Of a stretch of DNA of 9,593 bases, positions 1 through 7,753 are shown piece after piece. The notes beneath the pieces are model-generated. The model searched no databases. It saw nothing but the letters and a program-made list of their open reading frames with translations, and was not told the DNA's origin. The DNA lies in assembly GCA_004375675.1 (NCBI GenBank), contig SOKR01000073.1, positions 1-9,593 of the forward strand, written 5' to 3'. Source of the DNA: Dehalococcoidia bacterium. Its GTDB lineage: Bacteria > Chloroflexota > Dehalococcoidia > Dehalococcoidales > BS750m-G39. The position numbers and the translations under genes were made by a program. Each line of letters opens with the position of its first letter. The stretch's first letter is position 1.

Positions 1-825
1 GATAAGCACGGCAGGCAGGGGGAGAGCCTGACCCTGACCGTGCCGGTGGGGACGGTGGTCTCCTATAAGTCGCAGATTGGCGGCGACAGCCTTATTGCCG
101 ACCTGGATCAATCGGGCCAGTCGGTGGTGGTGGCTAAGGGAGGTAAGGGGGGCAGGGGCAACGCCCGCTTCGCCACTTCGACCAACCAGGCACCCCAGAC
201 CGCCGAGGAGGGGACGGAAGGGGAGGAGAACGCCATCATTCTGGAGCTCAAGCTCATTGCCGATGTCGGCGTTATCGGTTATCCTAATGTGGGCAAGTCG
301 ACGCTGCTGGCGGCGGTCTCGGCGGCTAAGCCCCGCATCGCCAGCTACCCCTTCACCACGCTGGAGCCGGTGCTGGGGATGGTCGAGGTCGGCCGGCAGA
401 GCTTTATCCTGGCCGAGATTCCCGGGCTGATAGAAGGCGCCCACCTGGGTAAGGGGCTGGGGCACGACTTCCTGCGCCACATCGTGCGCACCCGGGTACT
501 CATCCATTTGTTGGACGGCGGCTCGCCCTCGCCGGCGGAGGATATGACGCAGGTGAACACCGAGCTCAGCCTCTTCGACTCGGCGCTGGCCAAGAAGCCG
601 CAGCTGGTGGCGGTCAACAAGGTAGATTTGCCCCAAGTCAAGGCGCGACGGGAGGAACTGGAAGAAAGCTTTAAGGCTATCGGCACTCCCGTCTTTTCCG
701 TCTCGGCGGTCAGCGGCGAGGGTATCCCCGAGCTGATGGCGGCGGCGGCCAAGATACTCCAGTCAGCGCCAAGACCTGAGCCGACCAAGAGAAAGAAGAT
801 TTTCCGGCCTCAACCCAGGCCTTAG
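1..825 (+). CDS. obg: Obg/CgtA family GTPase, 5'-truncated by the window edge
   Basis: Ribosome-associated GTPase of the Obg family, which acts in 50S subunit assembly and stress signalling. The reading frame is open from base 1, and the 274 visible residues lack roughly the first 80 of the glycine-rich N-terminal domain; the end of that domain is visible (VPVGTVV, then GGKGGRGNARFATSTNQAP). The G domain follows: G1 GYPNVGKST (277-303), G2 region YPFTT, G3 EIPGLIEGAHLGKGLG (from 415), G4 NKVD and G5 SAVSGEG. G3 has Glu where DxxG is usual. The protein ends KRKKIFRPQPRP, which resembles the linker that normally precedes the C-terminal OCT domain, and then meets TAG followed closely by in-frame TAA and TAG. 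OCT is therefore absent. nadD begins 27 bp downstream on the same strand, so cotranscription is likely. The family call is firm from the G motifs. Confidence 0.95.
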   Translation, partial: DKHGRQGESLTLTVPVGTVVSYKSQIGGDSLIADLDQSGQSVVVAKGGKGGRGNARFATSTNQAPQTAEEGTEGEENAIILELKLIADVGVIGYPNVGKSTLLAAVSAAKPRIASYPFTTLEPVLGMVEVGRQSFILAEIPGLIEGAHLGKGLGHDFLRHIVRTRVLIHLLDGGSPSPAEDMTQVNTELSLFDSALAKKPQLVAVNKVDLPQVKARREELEESFKAIGTPVFSVSAVSGEGIPELMAAAAKILQSAPRPEPTKRKKIFRPQPRP

Positions 826-852
826 TAAATATAGAAAGGGAATATTAGCGTT

Positions 853-1466
853 ATGAATATCGGGGTACTGGGGGGCACCTTCGACCCCATCCATATCGGG
901 CACCTCAAGGTGGCGGAGGAAGCCGCCGCCAGGTTAGACCTGCCCCGCATCCTCTTTATGCCCGCGGGCCAGCCCTGGCTTAAACTCAATAACGCCAACG
1001 TTATCTCACCGCTCCCGCACCGTCTGGAGATGGTGCGCTTGGGTATTGCCGGCAACCCCCGCTTCAAGCTCTCCACCCTGGAGATAGAGCGCAGCGGCCC
1101 CACCTATACCGTCGATACCATCGCCCAGCTGCAGTCCCAGCTCAGCGCCGGCGACGAGATATTCTTTATCTTAGGCTGGGATAATCTAAACCAGCTCCCC
1201 CAGTGGCACAAACCTGAGCGGCTGATAGCGATGTGCCGCCTGGTGGCTGTCCCCCGCGTCGACTTCCCCCTCCCCGACCTCCCCGCCCTGGAAAAAGAAC
1301 TGCCCGGTATTTCGGCAAGGGTCATCCTCTTCGATAAGCCGCGGATAGATATCAACGCCTCGGAAATCAGGCGGCGGGCGGCGGAAGGCCTTGCCATCAG
1401 CGAGTTCGTCCCCGCGCCAGTGGAAAGATACATCAAAGAGCATAACCTTTATGTGAAGGGAAAAGG

Positions 1467-1470
<4 letters not shown>
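853..1470 (+). CDS. nadD: Nicotinate-nucleotide adenylyltransferase NadD
   Basis: Cytoplasmic enzyme that joins nicotinate mononucleotide and ATP to give deamido-NAD in NAD biosynthesis. The 205-residue length is normal. The nucleotidyltransferase signature GGTFDPIHIGH lies at residues 7-17 with the (H/T)xGH ATP-binding motif, followed by PTYTVDTI (83-90), ILGWDNL (106-112) and the C-terminal INASEIRRR (167-175), equivalent to the ISSTxIR motif. The ATG at 853 is chosen because the family motif starts at once (MNIGVLGGTFDP). The purine-rich AGAAAGGG at 833-840 is the only Shine-Dalgarno-like stretch and sits rather far upstream (12 nt). The gene follows obg by 27 bp, as often seen in bacteria, and overlaps the 3' end of convergent gyrB by 4 bp. 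No terminator is visible after it. Confidence 0.96.
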
Positions 1471-3410
<1,940 letters not shown>

Positions 3411-3534
3411 AGACGTTCTTTACTCCGTTATCGGTAGTCAGGGAAGATGGCAAAACCTGAGTAGCTGGCTAAGGGAGAAGGGGCTACCCAACTGTAAGCG
3501 ATTGCTGATGATTGCAAGGCAGCCATATACAGTA

Positions 3535-3563
3535 ATTATAGCATAATTTAGCCGTGAAGTGAA
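3535..3563 (-). promoter_or_regulatory. Sigma70-type promoter for gyrB, extended -10
   Basis: On the minus strand, TTCACT (3558-3563, 4 of 6 to the -35 consensus), a 17-bp spacer and a perfect TATAAT (3535-3540), preceded by TGC to give an extended -10 (TGCTATAAT). Predicted transcription start is near 3528, leaving a leader of about 118 nt before the gyrB ATG at 3410. The promoter lies within the 163-bp gap between the hisS stop and gyrB. No terminator is seen in this gap, so hisS readthrough may also reach gyrB. Confidence 0.8.
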
Positions 3564-3573
3564 GCTGAAAAAG

Positions 3574-4824
3574 CTAGCCGAGCAGCTTTGGCAACTCCCC
3601 AACCGCCACACTCTTTTGCTCGGCGCTGGCCATATCGCGCAGCGTTACTGTGCCCGCCTTGACCTCCTCCTCCCCGATAATGACCGCGTAGCGCACGCCC
3701 AGACTGTTAGCCTGCCGCAGCTGCGCCTTGAGGCTCTTATCCCCCAGCGCCGCGATAACCCCCACCCCCGCCCCCCTCAGCTCGGCGGCCAGCCTGGTGG
3801 CTGCCTCTTTAGCTTCATCGCCCAGGCAGGCGATAAACACCCGGGGCTTGGGCAGCGGCGCTATGGCGACCCTCTGTTCTTTAAGGTTAAGGATGAGCCG
3901 TTCCATGCCCGCGGCGAAGCCGATAGCCGGGGTGGGCTTGCCCCCCAGCTCCTCGATGAGGTCGTCGTAGCGCCCCCCGCCGGCAAGCGTGCTCTGGGAG
4001 CCGCCGTCTTCGGGCTGAATCTCGAAGACCGTCCGCGTGTAGTAGTCCAGCCCCCGCACCAGGTGGTGGTTGACGGCAAAGGGTAATTTAAGCAGCTCCA
4101 GGTATCTCTTCAGCTGATTAAAGTGCTCGGTACACTCGTTACAGAGATGGTCCACGCTTTTGGGCGCCGCGTCGGCCACCTTCTGGCAGCCCGCCTGCTT
4201 GCAATCGAGCAGCCGCAGCGGGTTTCGCCGGAGCCTCGTCTGGCACTCGGGGCAAAGCTCCAACGCCTGACCCACGTAGTAGCTCTTGAGCGCCTCCACG
4301 TAGTTGGGCCGGCACTTTTTACAGCCGATGCTGTTTAGCTGCAGAGTCAGCTTACGGAGGTTCACCGAGGCAAAGAACCGCCAGGCCAGGTCAATGACCT
4401 CGCCGTCGAGGGCGGGGTCGCCGTCGCCGATAGCCTCGTAGCCGAACTGGTAATGCTGGCGGAACCGGCCCGCCTGCGGCCTCTCGTACCTAAAGATAGA
4501 GGCGACATAATAGAGCTTCACCGGCTGGGGCTGGTTGTGCATGCCGTGCTCCAGGTAGGCGCGGCAGACCGGCGCGGTGCCCTCCGGACGAAGGGTGAGC
4601 GAACTGCCCCCCCGGTCCTCAAAGGTGTACATTTCCTTGGTGACGATGTCGGTGTCCTCGCCGACGCTACGGCTGAAGAGCTTGGTGTCCTCAAAGGCGG
4701 GGGCATCAAGGCGCTCGTAGCCGTAGAGCTGGGCGCTTTCAGCCACCTTTTGCTCGATGAAGCGCCAGTAGGCCTGCTCATCGGGCAGGATATCCGAGGT
4801 TCCACGCGGTGCCTGATACAACAT
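3574..4824 (-). CDS. hisS: Histidyl-tRNA synthetase
   Basis: Class II aminoacyl-tRNA synthetase that charges tRNA-His in the cytoplasm. It is 416 residues from the ATG at 4824, normal for HisRS. The N-terminus YQAPRGTSDILP is the family opening; motif 2 is LRPEGTAPVCRA (78-89) followed by IFRYERPQAGRFRQHYQFG; the histidine signature LVRGLDYYTRTVFEI is at 255-269 and GGGRYDDLIEELGG at 282-295, with motif 3 in IGFAAGMERL. The C-terminal anticodon-binding domain runs from about residue 327 (PRVFIACLGDEAKE). The insertion domain holds four Cys pairs (168/171, 191/194, 208/213, 228/231). The frame stays open 44 codons upstream, but that extension runs through promoter and repeat DNA and is not family-like, so the ATG at 4824 is preferred. 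The gene is divergent from rel and 163 bp upstream of gyrB. Confidence 0.96.
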   Translation of the reverse strand: MLYQAPRGTSDILPDEQAYWRFIEQKVAESAQLYGYERLDAPAFEDTKLFSRSVGEDTDIVTKEMYTFEDRGGSSLTLRPEGTAPVCRAYLEHGMHNQPQPVKLYYVASIFRYERPQAGRFRQHYQFGYEAIGDGDPALDGEVIDLAWRFFASVNLRKLTLQLNSIGCKKCRPNYVEALKSYYVGQALELCPECQTRLRRNPLRLLDCKQAGCQKVADAAPKSVDHLCNECTEHFNQLKRYLELLKLPFAVNHHLVRGLDYYTRTVFEIQPEDGGSQSTLAGGGRYDDLIEELGGKPTPAIGFAAGMERLILNLKEQRVAIAPLPKPRVFIACLGDEAKEAATRLAAELRGAGVGVIAALGDKSLKAQLRQANSLGVRYAVIIGEEEVKAGTVTLRDMASAEQKSVAVGELPKLLG

Positions 4825-4836
4825 TTTCTTAAGGGT

Positions 4837-4865
4837 AGAATACAGTATTAACTTTAGGTTGTAAA
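4837..4865 (-). promoter_or_regulatory. Probable sigma70-type promoter for hisS
   Basis: On the minus strand, TTTACA (4860-4865, 5 of 6 to -35 consensus), a 17-bp spacer and TATTCT (4837-4842, 4 of 6 to -10 consensus). The predicted start near 4830 leaves only about 6 nt before the hisS ATG, so the message would be nearly leaderless. No Shine-Dalgarno sequence is present just upstream of the ATG, which is consistent with this. The -35 box lies at the edge of a short direct repeat (GTAAAGGG at 4861 and again at 4922). Confidence 0.55.
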
Positions 4866-4954
4866 GGGAGGTTTTGTCCCCCCACCCCGATTTTATCTGT
4901 TCCCGCCCACCGCCCTTTAAGGTAAAGGGGGGCTTCGCCCCCCTTAAAACCCCC
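4861..4954. repeat. G/C-rich fold-back segment with nested hairpins
   Basis: A compact run of symmetric DNA between hisS and rel. GTAAAGGGAGG (4861-4871) recurs as GTAAAGGGGGG (4922-4932), 10 of 11 identical. AAGGGGGGC (4925-4933) and GCCCCCCTT (4937-4945) form a perfect 9-bp stem with a TTC loop. CCCTTTA (4913-4919) can instead pair with TAAAGGG (4923-4929), so the two hairpins exclude each other. An outer arm GGTTTT (4870-4875) matches AAAACC (4946-4951). It lies upstream of both divergent genes and so cannot terminate either. It could be a small miniature repeat or a relic; no other copy is in this window. Confidence 0.5.
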
Positions 4955-4963
4955 ACTCTCTAC

Positions 4964-4996
4964 TGTCATTGCGAGGAGCGCAGCGACGAAGCAATC
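4964..4996. repeat. Dispersed intergenic repeat of the CEERSDEAI type
   Basis: The 33-bp unit begins TGTCATTGCGAGGAGCG and ends CGACGAAGCAATC, with ATTGC (4968-4972) and GCAAT (4991-4995) as inverted ends around an imperfect centre. I recognise it as a repeat found in intergenic DNA of many unrelated bacteria, whose spurious translation reads HCEERSDEAI; a frame across it here does give that peptide. The one copy in the window ends 11 bp upstream of the rel -35 box. Any function (REP-like, RNA processing or selfish) cannot be judged from one copy. Confidence 0.75.
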
Positions 4997-5007
4997 CCCC
5001 TACTTTT

Positions 5008-5036
5008 TTGCACCCCCCGTCCCCTTGCGCTATACT
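5008..5036 (+). promoter_or_regulatory. Sigma70-type promoter for rel, predicting a leaderless transcript
   Basis: TTGCAC (5008-5013, the TTG core of the -35 box), a 17-bp spacer and TATACT (5031-5036, 5 of 6 to the -10 consensus). Only 6 nt separate the -10 box from the ATG at 5043, so transcription would begin at or next to the start codon. No Shine-Dalgarno sequence precedes that ATG. The -35 match is modest; the -10 match and the spacing are good. Confidence 0.65.
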
Positions 5037-5042
5037 CTAACC

Positions 5043-7202
5043 ATGAATCTGGCCGAGCTTTTAAAAAAGGCTAAAGAATACCTGCCTGAAGAAAAGCTGC
5101 CCCTGGTGGAAGACGCCTATGCCTTTGCCGCCAAGGCGCACGAAGGGCAGGTGCGCAAGTCGGGCGATGCCTATATCGAGCACCCGCTGCAGGTGGCGTT
5201 CATCCTAGCCGAACAACAATTCGACGCCAGCACGCTGGCGGCGGCGCTGCTCCACGACGTTCCTGAAAACTGCGACGTATCCCTCGACGAGATTAAAACC
5301 AGGTTCGGCCCCGAGGTCGCCAAGCTGGTTGACGGCACCACCAAGCTGGGCAAGCTCTCCCTGCACGCCCCCAGCACCGCCAACAGGGCCTCGCATGCGG
5401 AAAGCCTTAGAAAAATGCTGGTGGCGATGGCGGAAGACCTGCGGGTGGTCTTTATCAAGCTGGCCGACCGCCTGCACAATATGCGCACGCTGAAGGCGCT
5501 GACGCCGGAGATGCAGCGCAGCATTGCCCAGGAAACACTGGAAATCTATACTCCCCTCGCCCACCGCCTGGGGATATGGGGATTGAAATGGCACTTGGAG
5601 GATTTATCCTTCCGCTACCTGGAGCCGAAGAAATACCGCCATGTGGCTAGCCTCATTGCCGCCCGCCGCGCCCAGCGCGAGGAATACATCGCCCGCATAA
5701 TCAAGGTCCTGGAGAAGGAGCTCAAGCAGGCGGGCCTGCGCGCCGAGATATCGGGCCGCCCCAAGCATATCTACAGCATCTACCAGAAAATGGAAAGATA
5801 CGCCACGCAGGGCAAGGACTTCGACGATATCTACGACCTGCTCGCCCTGCGCATACTGGTGGGCACGGTAGCCGATTGTTACAACGTTCTCGGCGTCATC
5901 CACAGCCTCTGGCGCCCCCTGTCCGGTCAGTTTGACGACTTCATCGCCAACCCCAAGCCCAACGGCTACCAGGCGTTGCATACGGCGGTGATGTCGCTGA
6001 GCAACATGCCCCTGGAGGTGCAGATTCGCACCCGCGAGATGCACCATACTGCCGAATACGGCGTGGCCGCCCACTGGCGCTATAAAGAGGGCGAGAAAAA
6101 AGACCTCCACTTCGAGGAGCGCATATCCTGGCTGCGCCAGCTTGTCGACTGGCACCGCGAGCTCAGCGGCGCCGAAGAGTTTCTGGAATCGGTCAAGACC
6201 GATATCTTTATCGACCAGGTCTTCGTCTACACCCCCAAGGGGGAGATAATAGACCTGCCCAAGGGGGCAACCCCCCTCGACTTTGCCTACCGCGTCCACA
6301 CCGAGCTGGGCAACCGCTGCACCGGGGCTAAGGTAAACGGCAAGCTGGTGCCCCTCAACTACCAGCTCAACAACGGCGACGCCGTCGAGATTGTCGCCTC
6401 CAAGGGAGAAAAGGGCCCCAGCCGCGACTGGCTCAACCCCCACCTCAACTACACCAAGACCTCCCACGCCCGCACCAAGATGCGCCAGTGGTTCAGCCAC
6501 CAGGAGCGGGCGGAGAACATCGAGCGGGGACGGGAACTCCTGGAAAAGGAGATGCGACACCTGGGGATAAGGCCCACCGAGCGCGAGGGGCTGGCCAAGA
6601 TGTTCAAGTACGATAGCCTCGACGATTTCCTGGCGGCTATCGGCTACGGCGGCGTTTCCACCCACCACATCGCCCTGAAACTCACCGCCCAGCAGCCTCC
6701 CCCGGCCAAGCCGGAAGCCGCCCCGCCCAAGCCCCCCCAGTCGGCGATACGGGTGCTGGGGGTGGAGGATTTGGTCACCCATCTCGCCCGCTGCTGCCGG
6801 CCGGTGCCTGGCGACAGGATTATCGGCTACGTCACCCGCAGCCGGGGGGTGACTATTCACCGCAAAGACTGCTACAATGTAGTCCACGAGGATGAGAAAG
6901 AGCGGCTCATCGCCGTGGAGTGGGAGCCGACCGATGCCCTCTTCCCGGTCAACATCCTGGTCGAAGCCTGGGACCGGGTCGGGCTCATCCGGGACATAAC
7001 CACCATCGTGGCTGAGGAGGGGTTAAACATTACCACAATGACCTCAACCCCCCAGGACGGCAACAAGGTGACGGAAAACTTTACCCTGCAGGCCAAGGAC
7101 CTGGCCCAGTTAAGTCGGCTCATGGCTAAAATAGATGGTATTCGAGGGGTGATTGGTGTTTCCCGCATCGGCGACGAAGCCACCACCAAGCCAAAACCCT
7201 AG
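5043..7202 (+). CDS. rel: RelA/SpoT homologue (RSH), (p)ppGpp synthetase/hydrolase family
   Basis: Long RSH stringent-response protein, 719 residues from the ATG at 5043, which makes and possibly degrades (p)ppGpp. Domains: HD hydrolase (about 20-170) with H33, H71-D72 and D142 (LADRLHNM) of the metal site intact; synthetase (about 220-350) with GRPKHIYSIYQKM, DIYDLLALRI, NGYQALHT and EVQIRT; TGS (389-450); a Pro-rich linker (550-565); a Cys motif HLARCCRPVPGD (582-591); and a C-terminal ACT domain (636-710). Two departures: the hydrolase HDxxED motif reads HDVPEN (N76 for Asp), and the synthetase RxKD position reads QFDD (296-299), closer to the acidic EFDD of monofunctional RelA. A TTG at 5025 in the same frame lies across the -10 box and is rejected as start. 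It is divergent from hisS, and rpsT follows after 18 bp. Membership of the family is certain; whether it still hydrolyses ppGpp is open. Confidence 0.95.
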   Translation: MNLAELLKKAKEYLPEEKLPLVEDAYAFAAKAHEGQVRKSGDAYIEHPLQVAFILAEQQFDASTLAAALLHDVPENCDVSLDEIKTRFGPEVAKLVDGTTKLGKLSLHAPSTANRASHAESLRKMLVAMAEDLRVVFIKLADRLHNMRTLKALTPEMQRSIAQETLEIYTPLAHRLGIWGLKWHLEDLSFRYLEPKKYRHVASLIAARRAQREEYIARIIKVLEKELKQAGLRAEISGRPKHIYSIYQKMERYATQGKDFDDIYDLLALRILVGTVADCYNVLGVIHSLWRPLSGQFDDFIANPKPNGYQALHTAVMSLSNMPLEVQIRTREMHHTAEYGVAAHWRYKEGEKKDLHFEERISWLRQLVDWHRELSGAEEFLESVKTDIFIDQVFVYTPKGEIIDLPKGATPLDFAYRVHTELGNRCTGAKVNGKLVPLNYQLNNGDAVEIVASKGEKGPSRDWLNPHLNYTKTSHARTKMRQWFSHQERAENIERGRELLEKEMRHLGIRPTEREGLAKMFKYDSLDDFLAAIGYGGVSTHHIALKLTAQQPPPAKPEAAPPKPPQSAIRVLGVEDLVTHLARCCRPVPGDRIIGYVTRSRGVTIHRKDCYNVVHEDEKERLIAVEWEPTDALFPVNILVEAWDRVGLIRDITTIVAEEGLNITTMTSTPQDGNKVTENFTLQAKDLAQLSRLMAKIDGIRGVIGVSRIGDEATTKPKP

Positions 7203-7207
7203 AACTC

Positions 7208-7214
7208 AAGGAGG
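7208..7214 (+). promoter_or_regulatory. Shine-Dalgarno that fixes the TTG start of rpsT
   Basis: AAGGAGG, a near-perfect complement to the 16S rRNA 3' end, lies 6 nt before TTG at 7221. The protein that follows opens exactly like S20 (PNIKSAQKR), and no in-frame ATG is available before that conserved start, so this site decides the start codon. It lies in the 18-bp gap after the rel stop. Confidence 0.9.
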
Positions 7215-7220
7215 AAGAGA

Positions 7221-7715
7221 TTGCCAAACATTAAATCAGCGCAAAAAAGGGTACGGGTAACGGAAAGAAAGAGACTCCGCAACAAGCCGGTGCGCACTAC
7301 GTGCAAGACCAATATCACCAAGGCGGAGAGGCTTATTTACATGGGCGATGTGAATGCCGCTCAGGAAGCGGTGGCGGTGGCTATCACCTCTCTGGATAAA
7401 GCCGCCGAGAAGGGGATTATTCACCCCAATAATGCCGCCCGCCGCAAGTCGCGCCTGATGAAGAAGTTCAACCAGCTACAGGCGCAGGCGCCAGCACCGG
7501 CCCCAACCAAGCCCAAGGCGGCCAAAGCTAAGGCGGCTAAGCCGAAGGCTAAGCCCAAGACCAAGGCAGCCAAAGCCAAGGCGGCTAAAGCCAAGGCCAA
7601 GCCCAAGGCGACCAAGGCTAAACCGAAAGCAGCCAAGCCGAAAGTAAAAGCGACTAAATCCAAGACCAAGAAAGCCGAAGAAAAGCCCCCGGAAAAACTT
7701 GACTCAGAGGGCTAA
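7221..7715 (+). CDS. rpsT: 30S ribosomal protein S20 with a long Lys/Ala/Pro tail
   Basis: Small-subunit protein that binds 16S rRNA early in 30S assembly. Residues 1-86 are a complete S20: PNIKSAQKRVR, ERKRLRNKPVRT, the long helices around KAAEKGIIHPNNAARRKSRLMKKFNQL. S20 normally ends here at about 85-90 residues, but this frame continues to 164. Residues 97-152 are almost entirely Lys, Ala and Pro (units such as KAKAAKPK), and the end turns acidic (EEKPPEKLDSEG). The tail looks like the C-terminus of histone H1-like proteins and is presumably disordered and nucleic-acid binding; that is inference. The start is TTG with a strong SD. E. coli rpsT also starts with UUG, which there takes part in autogenous control. 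The gene lies 18 bp after rel and 38 bp before the aldolase-family gene, so it is probably cotranscribed with both. Confidence 0.95.
   Translation: MPNIKSAQKRVRVTERKRLRNKPVRTTCKTNITKAERLIYMGDVNAAQEAVAVAITSLDKAAEKGIIHPNNAARRKSRLMKKFNQLQAQAPAPAPTKPKAAKAKAAKPKAKPKTKAAKAKAAKAKAKPKATKAKPKAAKPKVKATKSKTKKAEEKPPEKLDSEG
7509..7676 (+). repeat. Low-complexity Lys/Ala/Pro codon repeat in rpsT
   Basis: About 168 bp of degenerate tandem units built on AAGGCGGC(C/T)AAAGC and AAGCCCAAGGC, encoding mixed KA, KAA and KPKA motifs. Codons vary between units (AAG/AAA, GCC/GCG/GCT/GCA), so the array looks old and selected at protein level rather than freshly expanded. Its length is likely to differ among relatives. 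Confidence 0.8.
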
Positions 7716-7753
7716 AGAGGTTTATGCTCCGAGAGACAATTTAGAGGGGAAGC

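Noticed and set aside
3461..3487. Inverted repeat GTAGC/GCTAC in the gyrB leader
   Set aside because: Only 5 bp with a 17-nt loop and no T-run; likely chance.
4825..4956. A 44-residue N-terminal extension of HisRS
   Set aside because: The extra residues are encoded by the promoter and fold-back repeat; the family N-terminus starts at the ATG at 4824.
5025..5042. TTG at 5025 as the rel start codon
   Set aside because: It would place the -10 box inside the coding region, has no ribosome binding site, and adds six residues not typical of the family.
4874..5074. A 66-codon plus-strand frame containing CEERSDEAI
   Set aside because: This is the well-known spurious translation of the dispersed repeat; it overlaps the rel promoter and start.
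5604..6887. A 427-codon open frame on the minus strand opposite rel
   Set aside because: It lies wholly inside rel, its product is a Val/Gly/Leu-rich string with no recognisable motif, and long antisense frames are expected in GC-rich genes.
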